This document shows, in pieces, positions 1 through 6,756 of a stretch of DNA of 64,000 bases. Made by a program: the position numbers and the translations under genes. The stretch spans positions 1,178,001-1,242,000 of the forward strand of contig JBPPLN010000001.1 of the NCBI GenBank assembly GCA_051920445.1, given 5' to 3'. Below the pieces are notes generated by a model that saw nothing but the letters and a program-made list of their open reading frames with translations, searched no databases and had not been told where the DNA came from. Origin of the DNA: CAG-177 sp003514385. Lineage in GTDB: Bacteria > Bacillota > Clostridia > Oscillospirales > Acutalibacteraceae. Every line of letters begins with the position of its first letter. Position 1 is the first letter of the stretch.

Positions 1-44
1 TGGTATAGTGGCAGGAATGCGCTAAATTGAATACTTTTCTACAT

Positions 45-72
45 AAGGCCCGGCATTAACCGGGCTTTTTTC
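45..72 (+). terminator. Rho-independent terminator
   Basis: GCCCGG (48-53) and CCGGGC (60-65) form a 6-bp GC stem with a CATTAA loop, followed by six T. It ends a transcript entering from left of the window, preceded by the motif GCGCTAAATTGAA at 20-32, which recurs at 1200-1212. Between 73 and 198 I see no gene, only short inverted repeats around 77-107 and 133-160. Confidence 0.7.
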
Positions 73-198
73 ATTCCTGCGGCAAAATGGCGGCAGGAAC
101 ATGGCTGGAGGTGAAAACACTTCCGGCCTTTTTCTTTGCCCGGTATTAGGAGGCCGGTATGCGCTGGGAGGCGTACATAGCAAAATATCCATGACACC

Positions 199-230
199 GT
201 TCAAATTCGCTGACTACCAAGAATTTGAAC
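199..230 (+). promoter_or_regulatory. Perfect inverted repeat abutting a Shine-Dalgarno
   Basis: GTTCAAATTC (199-208) and GAATTTGAAC (221-230) are perfect 10-bp complements around a 12-nt loop. The 3' arm touches the ribosome-binding sequence GGAGGAAAGG (231-240) of the next gene. It could be a protein operator or an RNA hairpin that controls access to the ribosome site. Confidence 0.6.
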
Positions 231-242
231 GGAGGAAAGGAT

Positions 243-791
243 ATGACGAGAGTATTCATTTGGAAAAATAACAGCCCACAGGAATGGGAGGAAATCAGCT
301 TTTCAGCGTTCAGTAAGGCACGCCGCAATGGTTGCTTTACTGGGCGCTTTTTTGTTGAAACAGTCAAAATGTTCCGTGATGAAGATGACCGCATTATCAT
401 GGAATGTTCTCGCAAAGATTTTGAAAAATACCAGCAGGAGGACCGCCACAGCCGCTATCTCCAGGAACATGAGAAAAGTTGCTCTATATTCCCGGCTTCT
501 CATGTGGGAGATCGTGACGGCACAGAGGAAGGTTATCAGGATACAGATTTGTTTGTGGATGAATCTGTTGATACTGCGGAACAAGCTATTCAGAATTTAC
601 TTCTTGAGGATTTACACCAAGCTCTATTGAAACTGAGTCCGGCAGAACGAGATTTTATATTGTCCTATTATGAAATGAAGATACCAAATGCAACTTGTTT
701 AGCCCAACGATATGGTATTACTCGGCAAGCCGCAGATAAGCGATTGAAAAAAATCGAAGAAAAAATAAAAAAGTTGGTTGCGATTTTCTAA
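243..791 (+). CDS. Sigma-70 region 4-like regulator of the integrative element
   Basis: A 182-residue protein starting at ATG 243, eight bases after GGAGG; an in-frame TTG at 225 has no such signal. The C-terminal third (SPAERDFILSYYEMK, then a predicted helix-turn-helix around GITRQAADKRLKK) resembles sigma factor region 4, which reads -35 elements. The N-terminal part is charged and I do not recognise region 2. Small sigma-like proteins of this kind are common near the excision/integration ends of Firmicutes conjugative transposons and are thought to activate element transcription. Function here is inferred from the C-terminus and location. The gene is AT-rich compared with the chromosome beyond 4.4 kb. 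Confidence 0.7.
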   Translation: MTRVFIWKNNSPQEWEEISFSAFSKARRNGCFTGRFFVETVKMFRDEDDRIIMECSRKDFEKYQQEDRHSRYLQEHEKSCSIFPASHVGDRDGTEEGYQDTDLFVDESVDTAEQAIQNLLLEDLHQALLKLSPAERDFILSYYEMKIPNATCLAQRYGITRQAADKRLKKIEEKIKKLVAIF

Positions 792-1245
792 AAAAGTGGC
801 AGTAGCAAGTGAGAGGGAAATCCTTTCACTTGCACCTTGACAACCTGATATACGAATCATTAAGTTTGATCCTCTTTGGGCGTAATAGCCGCTACATCAG
901 CGGTATATTTTCTGAGAGCTGCCACTCACATAACAGGCCAACCCATTTTTGCTGTATAGATGAGTTTGCGGTTTATCAGAAATATATCAGGCTGGAATAC
1001 ATCGGATGGCATCCGGTCATGGCATAACAAGGAGGAAAGCTCTCTTACAGCCATAGTCCGAGCGTGATAACAACCGTCGCAGGCCATGGGTAAGACCAAA
1101 CGAAGTGGAGGTGAAATTCCTGAGAAGCAGGCCAGCCACCTGCGGCTTAATGATTACCCAAATCCCTGGGGTGTCGTGGACAAGTTAGGGATAAAACAGG
1201 CGCTAAATTGAAGGAGACTCTGTGATTTGCAGAGCCTCCTTCTTA
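792..1245 (+). ncRNA. Structured non-coding region, possible RNA element
   Basis: About 430 bases without a convincing gene; the only plus-strand frame (809-1027) has no good start signal or recognisable protein. The part from 1030 to 1215 is rich in potential helices: GGGTAA (1088-1093) with TTACCC (1154-1159) enclosing GCAGG (1127-1131) with CCTGC (1139-1143). It ends in the 13-mer GCGCTAAATTGAA (1200-1212), also found at 20-32, in both places directly before a terminator hairpin. The arrangement suggests a small RNA or structured leader. I cannot assign a family; a HEARO/omega-RNA-like guide scaffold is one possibility, with no IscB gene in view. Confidence 0.4.
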
Positions 1246-1246
1246 C
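1210..1246 (+). terminator. Terminator hairpin before the MazF-type gene
   Basis: GAAGGAGACTCTG (1210-1222) pairs with CAGAGCCTCCTTC (1230-1242) with one mismatch, followed by the short T-rich stretch TTAC. It closes the structured non-coding stretch. Confidence 0.6.
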
Positions 1247-1278
1247 ATAATCAAATCTCAAAACATAGGAGGATGAAC

Positions 1279-1659
1279 ATGAAAGAAGATTGGATTTATA
1301 AGCGTGGGGATTTATATTATGCCAATTTGAACCCTTATTTTGGATCAGAGCAAGGCGGCACCCGTCCTGTCCTGGTTCTTCAAAACAATGTGGGGAATTT
1401 TTTCTGCCCCACCTTGATCGTAGCTCCGCTCACCAGTAAATGGATTAAGAAAAAGGAGCTGCCCACACACTATGCACTGGAGAGCGTTCCAGAGCTTGGA
1501 CTTAAATCTGTTGTTCTGCTGGAGCAAATTAAAACGATTGATAAAAGGCGTGTTTTATCGTACATTGGGCGCGTATCTCGCGAAGAAATGAGAGCGATTG
1601 ATGATGCTCTGCAAGTTAGTTTAGATATTCATATTCCGGAGGAAATGGAGGCTCCGTAA
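1279..1659 (+). CDS. MazF/PemK-family endoribonuclease toxin
   Basis: A 126-residue protein starting at ATG 1279, six bases after AGGAGG (1267-1272); the nearer ATG at 1273 abuts the signal. It matches MazF/PemK toxins: N-terminal KRGDLYYANLNPYFGSEQGG with the typical G-x-Q-G-G-x-R-P turn (EQGGTRPVL), the strand LIVAPLTSK and the loop LLEQIKTIDKRR. MazF enzymes cut single-stranded mRNA at short motifs. No MazE-like antitoxin reading frame is visible next to it. Within integrative elements such genes often act as addiction modules, or may regulate the element. An antitoxin could be encoded elsewhere in the element. Confidence 0.85.
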   Translation: MKEDWIYKRGDLYYANLNPYFGSEQGGTRPVLVLQNNVGNFFCPTLIVAPLTSKWIKKKELPTHYALESVPELGLKSVVLLEQIKTIDKRRVLSYIGRVSREEMRAIDDALQVSLDIHIPEEMEAP

Positions 1660-1689
1660 GGCCACTTACCGGATAAAGGAGGCGTTTTT

Positions 1690-1917
1690 ATGTTTGAAGC
1701 AAGAATTGCGGAATTGAACCGCTTTAATGAACAAAATCCTGTCAGCTATGACAAAAGGACCTATACGGTCGATGAGATTCAGGACATTCTGGATATCAGT
1801 CGTCCCACAGCATATAATCTGGTAAAACAAGGTGTATTCCACAGCGTCAGAGTCGGCGGTCATATCCGCATTTCCAAAAAGAGCTTTGATGACTGGCTGG
1901 ATCACACAGATGAATGA
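1690..1917 (+). CDS. Excisionase-family helix-turn-helix protein
   Basis: A 75-residue protein with a ribosome signal AAAGGAGG about ten bases upstream. Residues 25-70 form an excisionase-like winged HTH (TYTVDEIQDILDISRPTAYNL, then VRVGGHIRISKKSFDDWL). Such proteins bend DNA at attachment sites to bias a tyrosine recombinase towards excision, or act as small repressors. It lies 105 bases before a second protein with two related domains, and both precede the integrase. Probable recombination directionality factor. Confidence 0.8.
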   Translation: MFEARIAELNRFNEQNPVSYDKRTYTVDEIQDILDISRPTAYNLVKQGVFHSVRVGGHIRISKKSFDDWLDHTDE

Positions 1918-2021
1918 TTTGTCAAGGATGCCGATCTCCAAATCGACATCCTTAACTTTTTTTCTGCTTTCTCTTACAATGAGGCCATAGCAAGAAAAAC
2001 TTTATAGAGGAGGCAAAAGCC

Positions 2022-2459
2022 ATGCAGAAACAAAGAGTAAAGACCAGTATGTCTGTACCAGAGATGGGCAAAATGCTTGGGCTTGGTAAAGTAGAATCCT
2101 ACTGGTTGGTTAAAAAGAACTATTTCAAAACAATTCAAGTGGCCGGACGAATGAGAGTTATGCTGGATAGCTTTGAAGATTGGTATGCCGGCCAGTTCCA
2201 CTATAAAAAAGTGGATGGTACACCGCCCGGAGAGAAATGGAGGCATACTACGATGTCAGTTCCGGAAATGGCGGATCTTTTGGGGCTGAAATCTGGCACA
2301 GCTTATGACCTTGTTAAAAGGGGCTATTTTGAGACGACCTTGATTGATCGAAGAATTCGTATCATTACCAGCAGTTTTGAAGCCTGGTATCAAAAGCAAA
2401 CTCATTATGTGAAAATCTCAGAAAGGAGCAATGAAAATGGCATCTATCGTGAAGCGTAA
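2022..2459 (+). CDS. Tandem-domain excisionase-like protein
   Basis: A 145-residue protein with two copies of the same HTH module: residues 7-55 (SMSVPEMGKMLGLGKVESYW ... VAGRMRVMLDSFEDWY) and 77-128 (TMSVPEMADLLGLKSGTAYD ... IDRRIRIITSSFEAWY). Each module ends in the SFE-W-Y signature typical of excisionase/HTH_17 domains. The signal AGAGGAGG precedes the start. Its end overlaps the integrase start by 23 bases, so the two are translationally coupled. The duplication suggests binding to paired sites, plausibly the attachment-region repeats. Role as directionality factor is inferred. Confidence 0.8.
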   Translation: MQKQRVKTSMSVPEMGKMLGLGKVESYWLVKKNYFKTIQVAGRMRVMLDSFEDWYAGQFHYKKVDGTPPGEKWRHTTMSVPEMADLLGLKSGTAYDLVKRGYFETTLIDRRIRIITSSFEAWYQKQTHYVKISERSNENGIYREA

Positions 2460-3828
2460 AAGCAAATATTCTGTGGTGTATGATTACACAGATGAAAACG
2501 GAAAACGCAGACAGCGTTGGGAAACCTTCAGCACAAATGCAGAAGCAAAAAAACGAAAAAAGCAAATTGAGTATGAGCAGGACTCTGGAACCTTCTTTAT
2601 TCCTACGGCAAAGACCCTGAACGATCTGCTCGATGAATATATGTCCATCTATGGTGTAAATACCTGGGCAATGTCAACATATGAAAGCCGCCGTGGTCTG
2701 GCGAGAAACTACATAACTCCTATTATCGGAGATATGTTACTATCCGACATCACTCCAAGGATGATGGATAAGTATTACCGCGATCTGCTCTCTGTGAAAA
2801 CGGTAAGCGTCAACAACCGCAAACCCACAAGCGAATATCTGACCCCGCATACAGTAAGAGAAATTCACAAGCTACTTCGCAGTGCCTTTAATCAGGCGGT
2901 GCGTTGGGAACTAATCAGCCGTAACCCTGTCCTGAATGCGACACTTCCCAAAGAAGAACATAAAGAACGGGATATATGGACTGCCGAAACGCTGAGCAAG
3001 GCGATGGAAGTCTGTGATGATCCTATCCTCTCCCTTGCCTTAAATCTGGCGTTCTCCTGCTCTTTACGCATTGGCGAAATGCTGGGCCTTACCTGGGACT
3101 GCATTGATATTGCACCACAGAGCATAGAAAATGGTTCAGCTTATATATTCGTCAACAAAGAGCTGCAACGGGTTACACGAGGTGCATTGGACGATTTGAG
3201 CGACAAAGGTGTTATTAAGAAGTTTCCACCTTGCATAGCCAGTACCCATACTGCTCTGGTCCTGAAAGAGCCTAAAACCAAAACCAGTATTCGCCGCGTG
3301 TACCTGCCGAAAACAGTTGCCTATATGCTGGTAGAGAGAAAAAAAGAAATCGACGAGCTGATGGAGCTGTTTGGAGACGAATACATCGACAATAACCTGG
3401 TCTTTTGCTCCAGCAATGGCCGTCCGATGGAAAGCCAGGTGATTAACCGTGCTTTCAATAAACTTATCAAAGAAAACGGACTGCCTCATGTTGTATTCCA
3501 TTCTCTCCGCCACTCCAGCATCACCTACAAGCTGAAACTCAATGGCGGCGATATGAAATCCGTCCAGGGCGACTCTGGTCATGCTCAGGTAAAAATGGTT
3601 GCAGATGTCTATTCTCACATCATCGACGAGGATCGCTGCATAAACGCTCAGCGATTGGAGGAAGCATTTTACTCATCCAAGACTCCTGATCCTGTTGAAG
3701 ATACAGAGCCTAAAACTGCGGATACTGCCGTCACTGAAAGTGATGAAAGTGATGCAGCGAAGATACTGGAACTGCTTAAAAATCCCGAAACTGCCGCACT
3801 GCTCAAGCAGCTGGCAAAAGCTTTATAA
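2437..3828 (+). CDS. int: Tyrosine recombinase / phage-type integrase
   Basis: A 463-residue site-specific recombinase. Start ATG 2437 sits eight bases after GAAAGGAG; ATG 2431 is too close. Layout: N-terminal AP2-like arm-binding domain (ASIVKRKSKYSVVYDYTDEN), SAM-like core-binding domain around residues 55-165, then the catalytic domain with the first Arg in SLRIGEMLGL, H-x-L-R-H in VFHSLRHSS, the SGH box (GDSGHAQVKMV) and the tyrosine in ADVYSHI. All catalytic residues are present, so it should be active. The acidic C-terminal tail (residues about 405-463) is an extension. It reads toward tRNA-Arg(CCT), its probable target. Confidence 0.95.
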   Translation: MASIVKRKSKYSVVYDYTDENGKRRQRWETFSTNAEAKKRKKQIEYEQDSGTFFIPTAKTLNDLLDEYMSIYGVNTWAMSTYESRRGLARNYITPIIGDMLLSDITPRMMDKYYRDLLSVKTVSVNNRKPTSEYLTPHTVREIHKLLRSAFNQAVRWELISRNPVLNATLPKEEHKERDIWTAETLSKAMEVCDDPILSLALNLAFSCSLRIGEMLGLTWDCIDIAPQSIENGSAYIFVNKELQRVTRGALDDLSDKGVIKKFPPCIASTHTALVLKEPKTKTSIRRVYLPKTVAYMLVERKKEIDELMELFGDEYIDNNLVFCSSNGRPMESQVINRAFNKLIKENGLPHVVFHSLRHSSITYKLKLNGGDMKSVQGDSGHAQVKMVADVYSHIIDEDRCINAQRLEEAFYSSKTPDPVEDTEPKTADTAVTESDESDAAKILELLKNPETAALLKQLAKAL

Positions 3829-3842
3829 AGTCCCTCCCTTAG

Positions 3843-3877
3843 AAGAACGCCTCTCACTTTGTGAGAGGTTTTCTTCG
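3843..3877 (+). terminator. Integrase terminator
   Basis: CCTCTCAC (3850-3857) pairs with GTGAGAGG (3861-3868) around TTT, followed by TTTTCTT. Confidence 0.85.
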
Positions 3878-3914
3878 TTTGAACCACTTTGCACAGTGAC
3901 CAAACACTTTTTTT

Positions 3915-4090
3915 GTTAGCAAGGTTCTGAAAGCATTTTTGAGCGATGTTAGCAAATTCGCGATTTTGTTTGCAACTTCCTCTAATTTCTGCTAACAAAT
4001 GTTTGCAAGTTCCTTTGGTAAAAATCGAACCTCTGACTTACCGCCTTTCTTAGCAAAAGGCCAAATCTCGTTAGCAAATGTTAGCAAACC
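3915..4090. repeat. GTTAGCAA direct repeats (probable integrase arm sites)
   Basis: GTTAGCAA or one-base variants occur in the same orientation at 3915, 3948, 3968 (GTTTGCAA), 4001 (GTTTGCAA), 4049 (CTTAGCAA), 4070 and 4080, plus an inverted GCTAAC at 3991. The last two are exactly ten bases apart. The cluster fills the gap between integrase and tRNA, where lambda- and Tn916-type integrases bind arm sites. Binding is inferred. Confidence 0.65.
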
Positions 4091-4128
4091 AAGGTTTTTT
4101 GCAAAAAAGCCACAAAAGCCGCAGAAAT

Positions 4129-4168
4129 AAGAAAAGCCGAAAACCCTGATAAATCAAAGGTTTTCGGC
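4129..4168 (-). terminator. Terminator downstream of tRNA-Arg
   Basis: GCCGAAAACC (4136-4145) and GGTTTTCGGC (4159-4168) form a 10-bp stem; on the minus strand it is followed by TTTTCTT. It lies just past the tRNA 3' end, inside the element. Confidence 0.65.
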
Positions 4169-4176
4169 GTGTTTGC

Positions 4177-4253
4177 TGGCGTCCCTGGCGGGATTCGAAC
4201 CCACGGCCTTTCGCTTAGGAGGCGAACGCTCTATCCTGCTGAGCTACAGAGAC
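4177..4253 (-). tRNA. tRNA-Arg (anticodon CCT), element attachment site
   Basis: Complete cloverleaf on the minus strand: acceptor GTCTCTG/CAGGGAC, D stem GCTC/GAGC, anticodon stem TTCGC/GCGAA with loop CTCCTAA, T loop TTCGAAT, discriminator G and an encoded CCA. It decodes AGG. The 3' half is contiguous with the integrative element, so the half from about the anticodon onward was probably supplied by the element at insertion. Two degraded copies lie immediately upstream. Confidence 0.93.
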
Positions 4254-4289
4254 TTATATTAAATTGAGACTGGCAACGATCACTTTTCC

Positions 4290-4355
4290 CCGTAAGGCAG
4301 CTGGTAGAGCACAACCTTAGGAGGCGTGTGCTCTATCCAGCTGAGCTACTGAGAC
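4290..4355 (-). pseudogene. tRNA-Arg(CCT)-derived remnant 1
   Basis: On the minus strand 4355-4314 reads as the 5' half of a tRNA-Arg: acceptor GTCTCAG, D arm with AGCTCAGCTGGATAGAGC, anticodon loop containing CTCCTAAGG. After the anticodon loop the sequence switches to an inverted D-arm copy (AGCTGGTAGAGCACA on plus at 4300-4314), giving a 15-bp palindrome instead of a T arm. No acceptor 3' strand remains, so it is non-functional. Confidence 0.65.
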
Positions 4356-4378
4356 ATTTTTAAGATTTATGCAATTTT

Positions 4379-4449
4379 CATTGCTCGAAGGAATCGAACA
4401 ATCTGCCGCTTAGGAGGGGGCTGTTATATCCATTTAACTAAGGAGGCAT
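4379..4449 (-). pseudogene. tRNA-Arg(CCT)-derived remnant 2
   Basis: The minus strand shows a D stem GTTA/TAAC, an anticodon loop CTCCTAA and a T loop TTCGATT in correct order, but the T stem and acceptor ends do not pair. It shares CGCTTAGGAGG with the intact tRNA. Probably a decayed tRNA gene or an old attachment site. Confidence 0.6.
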
Positions 4450-4579
4450 ATGCACTTTTCAACGCACAATAGTTTATCAGATAAGCTTTATAAAGTCAAG
4501 AAAAACCGACTTCTTAAAGACAAGATAAAAATTTTGGGATAATTGAGCTTTTTGCGCGGTATCATACATACAAATACAC

Positions 4580-4608
4580 TTGAAATATTCACATTTATGT
4601 TATAAAAT
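4580..4608 (+). promoter_or_regulatory. Promoter of the glycolytic operon
   Basis: TTGAAA (4580-4585), 17-base spacer, TAAAAT (4603-4608), 58 bases before the pgk start. The flanking 4455-4660 stretch is AT-rich and carries no gene. Confidence 0.6.
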
Positions 4609-4665
4609 AATTAGTGGTGCAAGCGTAAAAAGCTGGCAAATTCAACTTTTGAAAGGACGATCAAA

Positions 4666-5856
4666 ATGAGCGCACTTAACAAAAAGTCAGTTAAGGATAT
4701 CGACGTTTCCGGCAAGAGAGTGCTGGTACGCTGCGATTTCAATGTCCCGCTCCAGGACGGCAAAATCACCTCGGACAAGAGAATTGTTGCCTCCCTCCCC
4801 ACTATCAAATATCTTATCGATCATCACGCAAAGGTTATTCTTTGCTCCCATCTGGGCAGACCCAAGGGTGAGTTCAAGCCCGAGTTCTCCCTTGCTCCCG
4901 TAGCCGCAAGACTCTCCGAGCTTCTCGGTCAGGATGTCAAGATGGCTAAGGACGTTATCGGCGACAGCGCAAAAGAGCTTGCCGCTAATCTCAAGGACGG
5001 CGAAGTCATGCTCCTTGAGAACGTGCGTTTCCACGCAGAAGAGACCAAGAACGATCCCGCATTCTCGAAGGCTCTTGCCTCCCTTGCGGATATCTATGTA
5101 AACGACGCTTTCGGTTCGGCTCACAGAGCTCACTCCTCCACGACCGGCGTTTCCGACTATCTGCCGGCAGTCTGCGGCTTCCTCATCCAGAAGGAGATCG
5201 AGTTCATGGGCGGCGCTCTTGAGAATCCGAAGAGACCCCTCGTCGCTATCCTCGGCGGCGCAAAGGTCTCCGACAAGATTGGCGTCATCAACAACCTCCT
5301 CGATAAGGTCGATACCCTTATCGTCGGCGGCGGCATGGCTTATACTTTCTTCGTCGCCAAGGGCTATCATGTCGGCACCTCCCTGTTTGAGGCCGACAAG
5401 GTCGAGCTTGCCAAGGAAATGATGAAGAAGGCAGAGGATAAGGGCGTTAAGTTCCTTCTCCCCGTTGACAATGTTATCAGCAACGAGTTCGCAGAAAACG
5501 CCGAGTACAAGACCATTAACTCCGACGAGTTCCCGGACGGCTGGATGGGCATGGACATCGGTCCCAAGACCCGCGAGCTGTTCGCAGACGCCATAAAGGG
5601 CAGCGGAACCGTTATCTGGAACGGCCCGATGGGCGTCTCCGAGTGGGATCACTTTGCAGGCGGCACCATTGCCGTTGCAACCGCGGTTGCCGACAGCGGC
5701 GCTATCTCCATCATCGGCGGCGGCGACTCCGCTGCGGCTGTTCAGAAGCTCGGCTTCGCCGACAAGATGAGCCATATCTCCACCGGCGGCGGCGCGTCTC
5801 TCGAGTTCCTCGAGGGTAAGGAGCTGCCCGGCATCGCTGCGCTCAACGATAAATAA
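4666..5856 (+). CDS. pgk: Phosphoglycerate kinase
   Basis: A 396-residue cytoplasmic enzyme, normal length for bacterial Pgk, that transfers phosphate from 1,3-bisphosphoglycerate to ADP in glycolysis. Substrate-binding motifs RCDFNVPL and SHLGRPKGE lie in the N-terminal lobe with AHRAHSSTTG; the nucleotide-binding lobe has LGGAKVSDKIGVI, NGPMGVSEW and the GGGDSAAAV loop. Start ATG 4666 follows GAAAGGACG. First gene of a pgk-tpiA-gpmI operon that covers consecutive lower-glycolysis steps. Codon use is strongly biased (AAG, CTC, TCC), as expected of a highly expressed gene. Confidence 0.99.
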   Translation: MSALNKKSVKDIDVSGKRVLVRCDFNVPLQDGKITSDKRIVASLPTIKYLIDHHAKVILCSHLGRPKGEFKPEFSLAPVAARLSELLGQDVKMAKDVIGDSAKELAANLKDGEVMLLENVRFHAEETKNDPAFSKALASLADIYVNDAFGSAHRAHSSTTGVSDYLPAVCGFLIQKEIEFMGGALENPKRPLVAILGGAKVSDKIGVINNLLDKVDTLIVGGGMAYTFFVAKGYHVGTSLFEADKVELAKEMMKKAEDKGVKFLLPVDNVISNEFAENAEYKTINSDEFPDGWMGMDIGPKTRELFADAIKGSGTVIWNGPMGVSEWDHFAGGTIAVATAVADSGAISIIGGGDSAAAVQKLGFADKMSHISTGGGASLEFLEGKELPGIAALNDK

Positions 5857-5871
5857 TTATCCGCAAATTTT

Positions 5872-5902
5872 AAGCCCGCGGGCGGCAAACCCGCGGGATT
5901 TT
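5872..5902 (+). terminator. Intergenic hairpin with T-run between pgk and tpiA
   Basis: CCCGCGGG at 5875-5882 and again at 5890-5897 form an 8-bp stem followed by ATTTTTC. Because tpiA follows in 24 bases, it probably acts as a partial terminator that lowers downstream expression relative to pgk, or stabilises the pgk mRNA 3' end. Confidence 0.75.
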
Positions 5903-5925
5903 TCAGGAAGAAAGGAAGTTTCAGA

Positions 5926-6696
5926 ATGAATAAGCAGCTCAGAAAACCCGTTATCGCGGGCAACTGGAAAATGAACAACACTCCCGCAGAGGCTACCGCT
6001 CTCATCGAGGCTCTCAAGCCCCTTGTCAAGGACGCCGACTGCGAGGTCGTCTGCTGTGTCCCCTATATCGATCTCTATGCGGCTCTTGAGGCTGCAAAGG
6101 GCAGCAACATACAGATAGGCGCCGAGAACTGCCACTGGGCAGAGAAGGGCGCATTCACCGGCGAAGTCAGCGCGAAGATGCTCAAGGCGGCAGGCGTACC
6201 CTATGTTATCATAGGCCACAGCGAGCGCAGACAGTATTTCGGCGAGACCGATGTCACCGTTCGCAACCGCGTCAGAGCCGCTCTCAACGAGGGTCTGAAA
6301 GTCATCCTCTGCGTCGGCGAAGTCCTCTCTGAGCGCAAGGACGGCATCACCTCTCAGATAGTCAGCGCGCAGACCGAGATAGCTCTCGGCGGCGTATCCG
6401 CTGACGAGCTCAAGAACATCATCATCGCCTACGAGCCCGTCTGGGCTATCGGCACGGGCGAGACCGCAACTCCCGAGCAGGCGAACGAGGTCTGCGCCGT
6501 TATCCGTTCTCTTATCGAGAGACTTTACGGCAAGGACGCCGCGGACGCCATCGTTGTCCAGTACGGCGGATCGATGAACGACAAGAACGCCGCAGAGCTG
6601 CTCGCTCAGCCCGATGTTGACGGCGGTCTCATCGGCGGAGCTTCGCTCGTCGCAGAGAAGTTCACCGCTATAGTCAACGCCGCAAGCGCAAAATAA
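5926..6696 (+). CDS. tpiA: Triose-phosphate isomerase
   Basis: A 256-residue TIM-barrel enzyme that interconverts dihydroxyacetone phosphate and glyceraldehyde 3-phosphate. Catalytic residues are visible: Lys in AGNWKMN, electrophilic His in IGHSERRQYFGE, catalytic Glu in AYEPVWAIGTGE (start of mobile loop 6), and phosphate-binding YGGSMND and GLIGGASL. Length is typical. RBS GAAAGGAAG lies seven bases before ATG 5926. Second gene of the glycolytic operon, separated from pgk by a hairpin. Confidence 0.99.
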   Translation: MNKQLRKPVIAGNWKMNNTPAEATALIEALKPLVKDADCEVVCCVPYIDLYAALEAAKGSNIQIGAENCHWAEKGAFTGEVSAKMLKAAGVPYVIIGHSERRQYFGETDVTVRNRVRAALNEGLKVILCVGEVLSERKDGITSQIVSAQTEIALGGVSADELKNIIIAYEPVWAIGTGETATPEQANEVCAVIRSLIERLYGKDAADAIVVQYGGSMNDKNAAELLAQPDVDGGLIGGASLVAEKFTAIVNAASAK

Positions 6697-6705
6697 ACAA
6701 GATTT

Positions 6706-6737
6706 GCCGCCGGTCGGTCATACGCCGCACCGGCGGT
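6706..6737 (+). promoter_or_regulatory. Intergenic hairpin between tpiA and gpmI
   Basis: CCGCCGGT (6707-6714) pairs with ACCGGCGG (6729-6736). No T-run follows, so it is more likely an mRNA-stabilising or processing hairpin than a terminator. Confidence 0.5.
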
Positions 6738-6756
6738 AATTGAAAGGAAAGTTAAA

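Larger units (their letters stand above)
1..4253. mobile_element. End of an integrative (probably conjugative) element inserted at tRNA-Arg(CCT)
   Basis: The first 4.2 kb is AT-richer than what follows and holds only element-type genes: sigma-like regulator, MazF-type toxin, two excisionase-like HTH proteins and a tyrosine integrase reading toward a tRNA gene. Short direct repeats lie between integrase and tRNA, as expected for arm-type recombinase sites. The tRNA is on the minus strand with its 3' end facing the element, which matches integration into a tRNA 3' half with reconstitution of the gene. The other end and any conjugation genes lie outside the window, so 'conjugative' is inference. 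Confidence 0.85.

Noticed and set aside
809..1027. 72-codon frame in the structured stretch of the integrative element
   Set aside because: Poor start context and no protein-like features; the region looks like RNA structure.
3915..4090. GTTAGCAA repeats as a CRISPR array
   Set aside because: Repeat unit is only 8-9 bases with irregular spacing and no cas genes; fits recombinase sites instead.
4687..5775. Long minus-strand frame opposite pgk
   Set aside because: Mirror of a highly biased glycolytic gene; no start signal.
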